This document shows positions 23,843-35,438 of a stretch of DNA of 64,000 bases, piece by piece; positions within the stretch are counted from its first letter, which is position 1, and every line of letters starts with the position of its first letter. The notes below the pieces were generated by a model. It saw only the letters and a list, made by a program, of their open reading frames with translations. It was not told the origin of the DNA and did not search any database. The stretch lies in the NCBI RefSeq assembly GCF_003597395.2, contig NC_133769.1, positions 179,358,108 through 179,422,107 on the forward strand, in the 5' to 3' direction. Origin of the DNA: Chelonoidis abingdonii (Eukaryota > Chordata > Testudines > Testudinidae). The translations under genes and the position numbers were made by a program.

Positions 23843-25507
23843 GTTGGTATCTGCAGGGTTTTCTTTCTCTTGGACAGGTATCAGGAGGAGCAGTGGGTGC
23901 TGCAATAAGGGAGAGAGCAGGGAATATGTGAGAGTTCCACTTACAAGAGACTTCTCACTATTGAGCAGGCCAGGGGACGACTAGCTCAGCCTTCCTTGCC
24001 TTGCTGCTTGTGTGTGCTGCTCTCAGGCAAGTTTGGTTTGGCTACAGAAGAGTCTCCTTAGGAAAGTCATGAAAGCCCTCTTGCTAGAGTCATTCTTAAC
24101 ATTAGGCAGGAGAAAGCCATGGATGTTGTGGGCCTTGGCTACCTCAAAATCCAGTCTCTCCCTGTGCTTTGTTGCAGTGTGTTTAATCATCTGAGGTGAT
24201 CTCGTTAACAGTTTCCTGGGAGGAACCTCAGTTGACCTGGTGACCCTCTTGAGAATGTCCTGCCACTGAACAGCTTTGTTGCTGGTAGAAAGGGCGGATG
24301 TCAATAGATGTGCTGTAATAGTGTTCCATTCCCTGTTACCCGTTTCCAGCTTCTGGCAAACAGAGGCCTCCAAAAACAGGCCTCCTATCATGCTACATTT
24401 CCTACTGCAAGTGGCTAATCTCTTCGGCCTGTGTCCTTGAAGTGTCCAGAGACCTCCCCCTCCCTGGGAGTGCACTCCTCTCACTAGTGAGGCTTGGTCT
24501 CTGCACCAGTGTTCCCTTCTGCAGGATTTCTCAGTTATAGAATAGCTAGTGTTATAGGTGTTTGGTTTTCGACCGGAACGTCCAATTGAAGAGAGACCCT
24601 CGTGGCTCTGGTCAGGACTGCTGACTGGGCCGTTAAAAGTCTGGTTGGTGGCACAGAGGGGCTACGGCAGGCTCCCTGCCTGCCCCGGCCCTGTACAGCT
24701 CCCGGAAACAGCAGCATGTCCCCTCTCCAGCTCGTAGGTGTAGGGGCAGCCAGGGGGCTATGCGTGCTGGACCCACCCCAAGTGTCAGCTCTCCATCTCC
24801 CATTGGCCGGGAACTGTGGCCAATGGGGGCTGTGGGGATAGTGCTGGCAGATGGAGTAGCACGCAGAGCCGTCTGGCCGCACCTCTGCGTAGGAGCTGGA
24901 GAGGGGACATCCTGCTGCTTCCGGCAGCTGCCTGACATAAGTGTCAGCCGAACCCTGCACCCCCTCCCGTGTCCTAACCCCCTCTCCCCTGCTCTGATCC
25001 CAGTTTCTGAAAAACAGAACTAGTACTCACTTCAAAGGGGTGTCTGTACAGTTTTATATAAGAGGTCAGGGTAATTGAGAATGTATATTTTGGAGTCATT
25101 CTTCTGACCATAACAGTACTTCTGATATAAAAACGCTGAGAAGAAATGAGCTATTCCTCCTCTCCCCTGTTCCTGGTTTGACTGTGTTTGCAGCTTTTGC
25201 ACACCAAGCAGCTGGCTGCTTCTTCTCCTGAGAGTGAGATGAACTGTGTTCTCCCAGGCAGCAATTGCATGCTCTGTACACCTCTGCTTAAGTACTGTGT
25301 TGACGGTGTGTTAATGGCAGAGGTAACAGGGAGGGATGCAGGGGCATGAAAGCAGTGTACATGGAGGTGTGGGGGTGGGGGGCCGAGAAGTGGGTTAAAA
25401 TGAAGCATGGAAGTGTCCTGCCAACCAGTCTGGCTCTTGGGTGAGGGTCCCCTCCAAAGGTGCATTGCTGCAGTGACACTGCTGCGCGTTGGTCTGTCTG
25501 TCTCCAG
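23843..25507 (+). other. Intron between the Ig2 and Ig3 exons
   Basis: A 1,665-nt phase-1 intron with ends GT (GTTGGT) and CCAG. It contains a GC-rich repeat relic near 24560-25015. The remainder shows nothing I can name. An open frame of 153 codons on the minus strand (24023-24484) has no recognised motif. Confidence 0.9.
24560..25015. repeat. GC-rich interspersed repeat relic
   Basis: It shares GGCAGGCTCCCTGCCTGCCC and CAGCTCCCGGAA-like words with the right half of the hAT-like element at 15927-16634, and contains inverted words (CCATTGGCCGGGAACTG and CAGTTCCCGGCCAATGG types). Boundaries and class are unknown. No target duplication was found. Confidence 0.45.
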
Positions 25508-25897
25508 ATAAGGAGTTCAGTGTCCGGTTGGATACAGAGAAGCGGACATACACAGTGGGTGAGCCTGTGGAGTTCCGGTGTATCTTGGAGGCACAGAACG
25601 TCCCAGAACGCTACTTCTCCATCTCGTGGGCCTTCAACAGCTCCCTGATAGCCAGCCTGGGGCCCAACGCCGTGCCTGTCCTCAACAGTGACTTTGCCCA
25701 GCGCGAGGCGCTGGGGCAGCTCAAGGTAGCCAAGGAGAGCGACAATGTCTTTGTTCTAAAGATCTACCGCCTCCGCCTGGAGGACAGCGGCAAATACAAC
25801 TGCCGGGTGACGGAGCGGGAGAAGACGGTGACAGGGGACTTCATTGATAAGGAGAGCAAGCGGCCGAAGAACACGCCCATCATGGTCTTGCCCCTCA
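25508..25897 (+). CDS. IGSF3: IGSF3 exon encoding Ig-like V domain 3
   Basis: A 390-nt exon, phase 1 in and out, with acceptor TCTCCAG and a consensus donor GTAAGT. It encodes one V-type Ig domain of about 130 residues. The first Cys lies in VEFRCILEAQ, the Trp in SISWAFN, and the second Cys in DSGKYNC. A sequon (Asn-Ser-Ser) follows the core Trp, suggesting an N-glycan at the domain surface. Instead of the E-W-x motif found after the second Cys in most other domains, this one has a charged REREKT-type stretch, which I also recall in mammalian IGSF3. Domain 3 is thus distinct from the EWI-motif domains. Introns of 1.7 and 1.8 kb flank it, giving a compact Ig2-Ig3-Ig4 cluster. Confidence 0.96.
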
Positions 25898-27666
25898 GTA
25901 AGTAGAGATTGGCATGCTCCTGCATGGTGCTGTCTCTGTGTGCCCTCCCATGCAAAGCAGACTGCCTGAGAAACTTAGCTTTGGTCACTTGGGGTGGGAC
26001 CTCAACCGGAGAAGTTCATGCACAGTGAAGGTTTGTTTGGTGAGGCTTAGAAACCCAGCTAGAAAGAACTTCAAAGGCTGGGGAGGGAGGTATCCACTAC
26101 TCAGGTTCTTAGGATGGAAAAATTGGCCCTTGCCTTGGTGTTTGCCCCAGGTTGTAGTTCTTTCTTTGATAGCAGAGAAGGGAGTTTGGGATCTTTACTG
26201 GAAACCTTGTCTTTATTCTCCCGCTCTTCCCATCTCCCAGCAGGAATATGGGAACTTTAAGGTGTTGCCCCATCTTAAAAGGCTGAATTGGGAGTTCTGT
26301 TGCTCCTAAACCAGCTCCCAGTTCATCCAGGAAGCAGCCCAGCCACTGGAGATATGTTTGTGCCTGCTGCTCAGATGCCCCTGCTTTGGTGCTCTTGCAG
26401 GAGATCCCATCAGCTCCTCAGATCGGAGGGGATGTGCCCTGGGCCAAGAAGCAGAAACAACTGCATACTTCCCAAGCCACCATTCGCTCTTTAGCACAAA
26501 GATCCAACTCTGTCACTGGATGCTTCACTCAGCCAGCTTAGTGAAAACATTCTTGTCTGACCCTGTTTGAATGCCTGGTGTGTATTGGAGGGGATGTGAT
26601 AATAAATACAGAAAAGACAGGGCAAGAAGAGCTAGCCCTCTGATTCTTTCATTTCCTTTGTCTTGCTCTTTCTCTCCAACTCAGATAACTTTGACAAGCC
26701 ATGCAAGTATCATCAAAGTTAACCCAACAATATATATTGAGCAAACAAAGGAGTAGCTGAAAAAGGCTTTTGTGTAATTTTTACCTCCCATTTATTAACC
26801 ATGTAGTGAGATGCAGCTTGTTCTGAAGCCATTTGTCCTGAAGTAAAGGTCAATTGTAGTCCTTTACTTTCTTAGCATAGACTCTCATTCATTTGGGATT
26901 AAAAATTACACTAGCCAGAAGTCCTGGATTGGATTGATGCCTAAAAAGTAGCACTTCTAGACTAGAACTGTAACAGATTACATGTGTGAGATTTCATAAC
27001 CACCAGTGCTAGAAGCAAACTAACAGGACTTAATGTTTTTTTCAAAGGTGCTAAGCATCTGCAACTCCCACAAAAAGCAGTGGGCGTACCAGCACTTGGC
27101 ACCTGTGAAAATCAAGCCATACCTCTTTATATCTCTTGAAACTTCAGGATCCCACTTTTCTGATGGCATAAAGCATTGATAATGAGCTCTAGTAGTTTGT
27201 GAGAGAACAGCTGTGAAAACTGGGTAGGAACTGGAAATGGCAAGATGATGATCAGAATTCTGTGATTGTTGTAAATCAATGGATTGGAAGCCTTTTGGCA
27301 GAACAGGAGTTACAGTACCAGTAGTAACACCTGTGCTTTCAGCATATTCCTCTTCTACGGTCTTGTCCTGGACCTGTGATCAGAAGACGTTGTGACTTGT
27401 CACAGGCAATAATGGGACAGATCTTCAAAGTTTGGCCCTCCTCTAGCTTAGGCACACAAGTCCCTCAATAGCAAGTCACTGCCCATGTGCATGCTTTGAA
27501 TATTTGCACACACAGGTTAGCCACACGCAGATCCAATGTGTGTGTGGTTTCATGCACCTAAGTTTGGAAGAACTCCTTCCCAAGTCTCTACCTTTCTTGA
27601 ATATTGGCAAAGGGATGAGTATAATCATCTCTTCCATGTGCACATGTTTCTTTTCTGTCTCTTTAG
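25898..27666 (+). other. Intron between the Ig3 and Ig4 exons
   Basis: A 1,769-nt phase-1 intron, GTAAGT to CTTTAG. Apart from a palindromic repeat relic near 27040-27115, no structure is apparent. Confidence 0.92.
27040..27115. repeat. Palindromic interspersed repeat relic
   Basis: CAAAGGTGCTAAGCATCTGC...GCACTTGGCACCTGTG is an imperfect hairpin, a common small reptile repeat by memory. Confidence 0.45.
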
Positions 27667-28068
27667 AGACCAGCATCTCCGTGGAGATGACCAACAATGC
27701 CAGCAATGTCCTAGAGGGGGAGAGCCTGCGCTTTGGCTGCAGTGTGCGCTCAGGATTTGGGCCCCAAAGCCATCTCTCCGTCACCTGGCAACTTGTGGAC
27801 AAGCAGAACAGGCGCAGTGATGTTGTGCGGCTGGATCGAGACGGCACGCTGCAGCCGGGTCCCTCTTACTCAGAACGTAGCAGCTATGGGGGCATCCAGA
27901 TGGAGCAGGTGCGGCCTGGCTCCTTCACCCTGGAGATCTTCAACAGTGTCAAGGCAGATGAGGGCCACTATGAGTGCTGTGTGACTGAGTGGACACGGAT
28001 GCAAGATGGGGAGTGGCAGATGATTGGGGAGCGGCACGCTAGCATGCCCATATCCATCACTGCTCTGG
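27667..28068 (+). CDS. IGSF3: IGSF3 exon encoding Ig-like V domain 4
   Basis: A 402-nt exon, phase 1 in and out, with acceptor CTCTTTAG and donor GTGAGT. The split first codon reads Lys when joined to the previous exon (PLK then TSISVEM), as in mammalian IGSF3. It encodes one V-type Ig domain: first Cys in LRFGCSVRS, Trp in SVTWQLV, second Cys in the HYEC segment, then E-W-T in place of E-W-I. A sequon (Asn-Ala-Ser) lies near the N terminus. Oddity: the second core Cys is followed directly by another Cys (codons at 27975-27980). I recall His at this second position in human IGSF3, so the domain has an odd number of cysteines here. Confidence 0.96.
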
Positions 28069-28369
28069 GTGAGTACCAGTGACACTGTGGTGTCTATGCA
28101 ATGCTTTCCAGCACCTCACCCTCATGGGGTTTTGATTACAGTGAGTCAGGAGGTGGTCACAGGCATTGCTGGCTTGTGCTGTGTGGCTGCAGAGCTAAGA
28201 GTTAGAGGGAGGGGCATGCTTCTGGTGGGGGAAGCTTGTTTCTGAGTGGGAATCAATGTACCTGTAGACAGCTTCGCACTAGGAGTGCAGCACATCACAT
28301 TACCCAGGAACTCCAGCGTGTGGCATTAGAGAGACAGAGTGGGAAATAGGCTGGTTAATGGCACTTGGC

Positions 28370-28660
28370 ACTTCTGTAACACTTTGTGAACATTAAGCCT
28401 CCTGACTTCTTTGTGGACTAGGTAAATATTATCTCTATTCTCCAGATGAGGAAGGTGAAGTGCAGGGAGACTGTGAGCCTGACTCTCAGAAATTCTGAGC
28501 ACCTACAACTCCATCAGATGTTGGCAGGAGCTGCCCTTCGCACATCTGAAAATCAGGCCCTCAGCAACTGGCCCAAGGCCACACAGTTGAATCTATTAGC
28601 CAAGTAGGACTAGAACCCAGAAGTCCTGATTGCTTGTGCCCTGTTCTCACAACTAATCCC
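28370..28660 (-). repeat. MIR-type SINE relic, antisense, with an inserted palindrome
   Basis: CTCTATTCTCCAGATGAGG and GGCCACACAGTTG...CCAGAAGTCCTGATTGC are the two MIR halves. Between them is a 75-base palindromic repeat ending CTGAAAATCAGGCCC, a word also present at 33315-33352. Confidence 0.55.
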
Positions 28661-29082
28661 TCTGAGTGTTGAATAGAGTAAAAAACACACCGAGAGTATT
28701 TTGGCAACTGCATGGATGTAGACTCTCACTGGTATTGTCTACATCTTGCTATACTAAGTGCCAGACCAGTGCCAAAAATGCCCTGCAGGTCTGAAGAACT
28801 AGTGACTGTTCTTGAAAGTCTGATAACCTGAAAAATGCCAGGGCTATAAACAATTGCTGTATGTTGTGATTGGAAAGTTGGGATGGATTCGCAGCTTTCC
28901 AGTGCAATACTGTATTAAGAAAGACCTTTAAAATCATATCACATTTTGATTAGCATCTTGCTTTTCCCTCCTCCCCTTCAGTTTTGACCTGTTCTTAAGA
29001 GTTATTCTGTCTAGAGCTAGAAATCATTGCTTTCGATCTTATACAAGCTGGCAAGAATCTTGGGTAATAAAGCATTAAGGTC

Positions 29083-29130
29083 AGTTTCTCAGCTGGTGTA
29101 AATCAGCATAGCTGAGAATCAGCTGAAGAT
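29083..29130. repeat. Palindromic repeat relic
   Basis: CTCAGCTGGTGTAAATCAGC followed by GCTGAG. The same word occurs at 56479-56499, marking two relics of one palindromic family. Confidence 0.4.
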
Positions 29131-30261
29131 CTTAATTTGTATTTTGTGTAGTCTGGTGAAGCTGGCAGCTAATTTCATGCCAGAATTGAAGAGTAGGGAG
29201 AGTGGGATGCAGGGGGAGGTTAGCAAGATGGTAATTGGAATGACCTAGATCTAAAATGTGAGTGTCACGTTCTTTAATTCATTCTACTTGTTGAAAGTTA
29301 GCTGTTTAAAACTTCCCAGTAGTTCCAGAAAATGCAATTTAAAAATTAATAAATTGACCTTCCACTGCAGTTCCCTCTTCCAGAGAAATCTCAGATTGAC
29401 AGATCATAACTAGTTCCCATTTATATAACCAAGAGGTGCTACTACAGCCCAATAAAATTTGAAGGAGAAAATGTCCGACATCCTTTTGCTAAGTCTGATT
29501 TTTTTCCCCCTCTTAATATTTGTGAAGTGCTTTGTGATACTCAAATGGGATGTGCTAAAGAGGGTAGTGTTTTTTATTACTACAGCCAGAGACTAAAAGC
29601 CTCTGAACACATGAGGGTCCTGCCACTTTGGAGAGTGCTAGGGATCTTGGCCCCTGCAAGCCATTGGGGAATAGCTGTCCTCTGATGATGTGTACATGGG
29701 CAGAGTTGTGTTAAGGGTGCTCCTAGAGCTGGAATAATAAGGAATGCTGCATGTCAGAGCTAAGGGGCCACAGGGAAAACTGTGAGAAGTCCCAGAGCTT
29801 GAAATAGCATGTGTGCTGCAGGCCACTTTTGAGGTGTTCTTGGTAGATCAATGTGGGGGAGAGGGGAAAAGCTTTCACAAAATCTACTGAGAGAGAGAGA
29901 CTGTGGCAGGGGCAGTCTTCCCCCAGTTACTAAAAAAGTCTCCTCTCTGCTTAGCAAGGGTCATAGTTCCTTGATCCTAAGTCAGTGAACAAATCAAGCG
30001 TATTGCTTTCTACTGAGCCCTGGGCTCATTCATTGGATCAGGAACTGATGAGGGGAGAAAACATGGCATTGAAGGAAGCCCCACGTCCCCATCCCCACTT
30101 TTTGTATTTTGTCAGGGCAATTGGTTGCTGTAAAAGAAAGCTGTTTGCTTGTTAACTTGGATGTAATGTGCACATGAGAGTTGAGAGTCTGAGAATGCAG
30201 ATCTGGTTCCTGCATGGCAGTCGAGAAATCCTTTCGTAATACCCTTAGTCTGGGCAAAGGA

Positions 30262-30475
30262 GCATGTCTGCACTACAGCTGCTACAGCAGCCGCGACAGC
30301 AGTGCAGCTGTGCTGTTGTAGTGTAGACACTTCCTACATCAACGGAAGGGGTTTTCTGCCACCTCTCCGAAAGGTGATAGCTGAGCCAACGGCAAAATTC
30401 TTCTCTCAATGTAGCTGCATCTATTCTGGGGGCTAGGCCAATCTAACTATGGCTCACAACGTTTTTTCACAGCCC
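30262..30475. mobile_element. MITE related to the hairpin-bearing family
   Basis: GCATGTCTGCACTACAGC at the left and TGTAGTGTAGACACTTCC inside have the terminal wording of the family. The remainder (CATCAACGGAAGG, TGATAGCTGAGCC) is diverged. Confidence 0.5.
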
Positions 30476-31833
30476 TTAGAGACCAAGCTTGGTCCATTTA
30501 ATTTTTAAATACAGACCAAGTCTTATTTTACAAGACCAGATGACCTTGTAAAAATTAAACCAGCTTTCTACCTTCAGTCTCTGGCACTAGGGTCTGACGC
30601 CTTGGCTATGCTCTGGACTGGGCCTGATATGTGCTTCCCTGGGTAGGGTGGCTGCCACGCTTTGCAATGCGGGCAGCTCACTGGGCCTCTTCCTCTTCTC
30701 CTGGATAATCGTTAAACACATTTCTGAAAGCTTTAATCCCAAAGACTGACCTGTTTTTGCAGTAATTACATGACCCGGAACCCTGCCATGGTGACGTCTT
30801 TAGATTATTAGGATTCCTGAGCCCAGTTGCTATAAGTGTGCAGAGATCTCAGTGGCTGCTCTGTGGCAAGGCTGGCATGTGGAATTTAATCTGCTCACTG
30901 CAATTAATGTCCCATCTGCCTACTATTGTTAATTAATGTCTGTTTAACCCAAAGGTCAGAAGGTACCATCTCCTGAGTAGTCTGAATATGAGGACTATTC
31001 CCTCCTTTTGCTGCCTGGCCAGTTTTCCATGGGTTTGTAACCTGTCTTGATATTGCATTTGAAGCAATGAAGAGTTCTCTTTGGCAGTAATTTACAGAAT
31101 TTAGTAGGCTGATAATCTATTCTCACATATCAGATATTTCTGCTTCTGTTGGATCCATGCATGGAACTGCATCATCAGAGCTACACTGAGGGCTTCATAA
31201 AATTTCTAAATTTTGAATTTACGACAGTTAATTAAGAATATATTGTCCTCACACCTTAATGTTGTGTTAGTTTTAAAACACCCTGAAGCAAAACAAAAAA
31301 ACTCTATAAAATGTAATCCAGAAAATATGTATATTATAGTGTGTGGATGGGTATGTAAATTATACATTTTATACAAATATAGCTGTAATTGAGAGACAAT
31401 GAGAGTCACTGCTTAGGTGACTGAGTCACATGACGACTAAAACTAGAGAGTCCTCACTCTAACTCAAGGGTTCTCTATCCAGGGTTTTTATATTGGTGCT
31501 CAAATACTAGAGCAATGGGCACCACTCAAGAGTATAAATGCCAACAAGCTGTCCCTTCTTTCCCCTCCCATTACCCCTTCAGTGCCACCAGGAGGTAGGC
31601 TTGGATTTGGGGGCAGGGAGAAAATTATGAATACAAAATTTTACTATTGCAGGAAAATCTGGGCCAAGAAGTGGGTATTGAATCAAGCTCTGAATGCTGT
31701 GAGATTAGTGGTCAAACTTTCATCCAGTTTCTGCAGTTTAGGTCTGGCTGTTGTGAAGGTTCTCTGTGATTACCAGCTTCCTCCCTATTTGCACCGTGTT
31801 CCAGTTCTTCTCTAGTACTTTGATAGTGTGGAC

Positions 31834-31990
31834 CAGTGGTTCTCAACCTATTTACCATTGTGGGCCGCATATGCAACTTCTCTGTGTGTTATGTGGGCCA
31901 CAGCTACACAATATATTTACTATCTGTATGGCCATGAGGATGTCACATGGGCCACAGCTGTGTGCTGCTTGGTATGCAAGTGGACCATGT
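31834..31990. mobile_element. hAT-type element, one end preserved
   Basis: Starts CAGTGGTTCTCAACC and contains repeated GTGGGCCGCATATGC / TGGGCCACAGCT words. The second terminus is lost. Confidence 0.55.
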
Positions 31991-32322
31991 GTTAGAAGAG
32001 AGGTTCTCACAGACACCTCCCCTCCCATTCAGGGCTGCAGGAACCACCTCCCCTCCTGTTGGAAATGAAATACTATTCCTGTCGCACTGCAGCAGTGGCT
32101 TACATGGAAAGTTCCTGCGGAGCTAGTACTGTATTTGAAGTGTTTTAGGTGCTTTTAAGGTAACTTAGTAAGGGGAAACAAGAAGCACCAGTAGCTTTCC
32201 AGGGAGTGTAATTGGAAAACCACAGCTCTAGCCATTTCTCATTCACAGCATTGTGGGAAGCCTCATTTGACAGAGTTGTCCAAACTCTCTTCAGTCTCAC
32301 TCATTTCTCTCTCTTTCTGCAG

Positions 32323-32727
32323 AGGCTGGTTTTGCTGTCACAGCCATATCCCGAACCCCAGGAGTGACCTACAATGAATCATTTGACCTCCAGTGTATCA
32401 TCAAGCCGCACTATCCGTCCTGGGTCCCAGTGTCTGTGACATGGCGCTTCCAGCCAGCGGGCAGCTCAGAATTTCATGACCTGGTCACCTTCACTCGGGA
32501 TGGTGGGGTCCAGTGGGGAGACAGGTACATGGGCTTCCGGACCCGCACTGCCATTGAAAAAGCAGAGTCCAGCAACAACGTGCGCCTCAGCATCAGCCGG
32601 GCCAGTGACACTGAGGCCGGCAAGTACCAGTGTGTGGCCGAGTTGTGGCGGAAGAACTACAACAGCAGTTGGACACGACTGGCAGACAGAACCTCCAACC
32701 TACTAGAGATCCGAGTCCTGCGGCCAG
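32323..32727 (+). CDS. IGSF3: IGSF3 exon encoding Ig-like V domain 5
   Basis: A 405-nt exon, phase 1 in and out, with acceptor TTTCTGCAG after a long pyrimidine tract and donor GTAAGA. It encodes one V-type Ig domain: first Cys in FDLQCIIKPH, Trp in SVTWRFQ, second Cys in GKYQC, followed by ELWRKN in the EWI-motif position. Two sequons are visible, Asn-Glu-Ser near the start and Asn-Ser-Ser just after the ELW motif. This domain is the closest of the six to human IGSF3 as I remember it. It is the last exon before a 25.6-kb intron. Confidence 0.96.
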
Positions 32728-33235
32728 GTAAGAGCCTTGATGGTCAATGTCCTGGAGGATTAGAACTCATGAAAGTGACAGGACTCAAATTCTGCCCTCT
32801 TTCCTTCCCCAAAGGGCAGAAAAAAGAACCTCCTAGCTCTAAACTCCTTTAACAACTATGTGATGGTACAGCTATGGCTGCCAGCAAGTACTACTAACAT
32901 TACTGTCTCTTTACATGTATAAGAAAAAACACCTCAGAACTGCATGTTTTACATACTGTCAGTGCATGTAACCCGGCCTTCCTCTCACTGTTACTCTTCC
33001 TCCCTCTGTTTGTTTGTTCCCACCTGTTGCATCTCGTATCTTACTCTAGCGCAGTGGGGCCCTGATCCTGGCTATTGTTGTACTAATCATAGTCATGCTG
33101 TCAGACATTATTAATGTTATGTATACGCACCCACCAAGACTTGTCTACATGCGCTTCTCAGTGAGTGATGTGCTGTAGCTTTTTCCGGTTACATGTTACA
33201 TCTATAGCTAAGCTCTGCTAGAGAGCAGGGTCAAG

Positions 33236-33401
33236 GTTTTCAGAAGTGATGATTGCTTTGGAATACTTCAGTTTTGGGGTGTCAGCTTTACCTTGTCAAA
33301 AAGCAGCCTGATTTTCAGAAAGTGCTGGGCACTTGTCCTCTGAAAATCAGGCTCATTCATCTTGGCCACTCAAAATCACTAGTCACTTCTGAAAATCATG
33401 G
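33236..33401. mobile_element. Palindromic MITE
   Basis: The left arm, starting TTTTCAGAAGTGATGATTGC, is complementary to the right arm, ending CACTAGTCACTTCTGAAAATC. An inner pair CCTGATTTTCAGAAAGTGC / CTGAAAATCAGGC forms the centre. The whole unit folds back on itself. Confidence 0.7.
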
Positions 33402-35118
33402 CCCAGGTTCTTCTTGCGCTGGAAATTTTTTTTCCACTCATTCACCCTCTGCCCTAGACTCCTTTACAGCCAGATGCCTTGCTCTTGTGGGGGTTTTTCC
33501 CTCCTTCCTCCCCGACTCGCATGTGGCTATCCATGGAAGAGTCAGCAGACACTCTGCAGTATGAGAGTCTGCTTTTGCAGTGCCTTTGCCCTCATCTCCA
33601 CTATCCCTCTCTCTGCTTGCAAGTAATTCCTTCCTTTTTTGTCTTGACTCCCATACTGTTATCCTGCCTTGTAGTAAGTGTCTTATTGTCAGGGGTGCTC
33701 CAGAGGTCAGGATGGGGACTCTTATCTTCTTAGTTCATTTTCCTGGGAAGCAAGTTTGATTGGAGATACTCCTTGAAGTAACACACCTCTCTGTAATGCA
33801 GCTGTGTGAGCACGAATCCCTAGTAATGCCATCTGGGACGAGAAACCCGCGTCACAGCACGCACAGGGGAGATTTAAAGGGCAGCTAGAGGCCTTGCATG
33901 ATGGAACCACCACCTCCTTACTAATGGTGCATTAATAGGGCATATGAGATGTGTGCCTGTGATCTGTGCCACACCCCATCTCCTAAATGAGGCCAGAACG
34001 CTGCTTGGCAAACATCCCCAGGCAAGTCGTAAGTCTGGTCTAACGAGCATTATGTAATGTTTGTGGGTTTATGGCCATAGGGAAATAAAGGGAAGGTGGG
34101 CGTGTCCCTTCTCTCCCATTTCCTCTTGCTGAGCTCCCGGTGTCACCTTACATTCTCTTATACATTTCATTTCTGTGCCTCAGGCAGCCTCCAAGACACA
34201 AGCTGCCTCCTTAACCGCTGCCTGAAGCCACAATTGTTTGTGTTGTGGTTCTCTTCGCTCTTACCAGCTAAATAGGATCAGGTCTTGCTGGTTCTTTGGC
34301 TGGATGATCTCCAGAGAAACCCCAGGTGGGGCTCGTGATTCAGTAGGTAGCCCTCTTCCTTCAGTCAGTTCTTAACCAATGTCTCGCCCTGCTGCTAGTG
34401 AGACCTGCACTGCTGAGGTGCTTCTGGCTTTCAGGTAACAGTAAAACAGAGCTCTGGCTACTTATGTACAGGAGAGAGGGCATCAGTCACAGTGCCCTGA
34501 ACAAATTCTAACTCAAGTAAATAATTCTGTTTACCTAAATTCAACAGGATACCATCCTCTTTTTTAATATAATGCCACTTTTTACTAAAGTCTTATGTAT
34601 GAGTCGTGTGCGAATCTGGCTAGTATGTATTTCCAAGATCCTTCGGCTTGTGCATTAATCTTGAACTTTAGTTTTCTGACATCACAACATTCCAGCTCTG
34701 TATTTGTCCAACTGACCTTAAATTTAAAAATAAATAAATCCTATTTATCATTTTGTGTCCTAAACAAATGGTGGCTGCATTCCTCCCCAAAAGTAACTCC
34801 AGTAATGGGAGTTGTGATCAATATATAAATAAGTCCCTCAAGTGTGTTGAGGTGAGGTGCTATAGAAAGGCAAGAGATCAGCAGAGTACATCTGAGGCAA
34901 TACAGCTAAATGCTAGGCAATGTGCTGTTTGGATCTGGCTGCTGCTCAGGTCTTGGCAGACTCAGATAACTTGTGTGTGGCTGCAGTGTTAACCATTCAT
35001 AAGCATGTGGCAATGTCAGACAGTTTCTCCACTTTGAGATGTGGCTGTGGATGGCTCGCTACCATCAGGTCATGTATGAAGGAACAGCTTTTTTACAGCA
35101 GAGCTGCTTGGCCTAGTA

Positions 35119-35438
35119 CAATGCGTCTCAACCTTTCCGGACTATTGTACCCCTTTCAGGAGGCTGATTTATCTTGCCTACCGCTAAGTTTCACCTCACT
35201 TAAAAATGACTTGTTTACAAAGTCAGACATAAAAATACAAAAGTGCCACAGCAGCTGTTACTGAAAAATTGCTCCCTTTCTCATTTTGTCTGTATGACAT
35301 TTTAGTTTGTACTGACTTCGCTAGTGCCTTTTATGTAGCCTGTTGTAAAACTAGGAAATACCTTGATGAGTTGATATACCCACTGAAAGATCACTGCATA
35401 CTCCCAGGGGCACAGGAACCCCTGATTGTGGACCACTG
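35119..35438. mobile_element. hAT-type non-autonomous element
   Basis: Starts CAATGCGTCTCAACCTTTCC and ends GATTGTGGACCACTG, with target duplications GCCTAGTA / GCCTAGTG. The AT-rich body (CACTTAAAAATGACTTG, GTAGCCTGTTGTAAAAC) matches a turtle family by memory. Confidence 0.75.

Larger units (their letters stand above)
28069..32322 (+). other. Intron between the Ig4 and Ig5 exons
   Basis: A 4,254-nt phase-1 intron, GTGAGT to CTGCAG. It holds a MIR-type SINE relic near 28370-28660, a MITE near 30262-30475 and a hAT-like fragment near 31834-31990. Nothing else is recognisable in 28670-30250 or 30480-31830. Confidence 0.92.

Noticed and set aside
24023..24484. 153-codon open frame on the minus strand
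   Set aside because: No motif was recognised, there are no splice or promoter signals, and it lies between the Ig2 and Ig3 exons. Probably chance or an old repeat.
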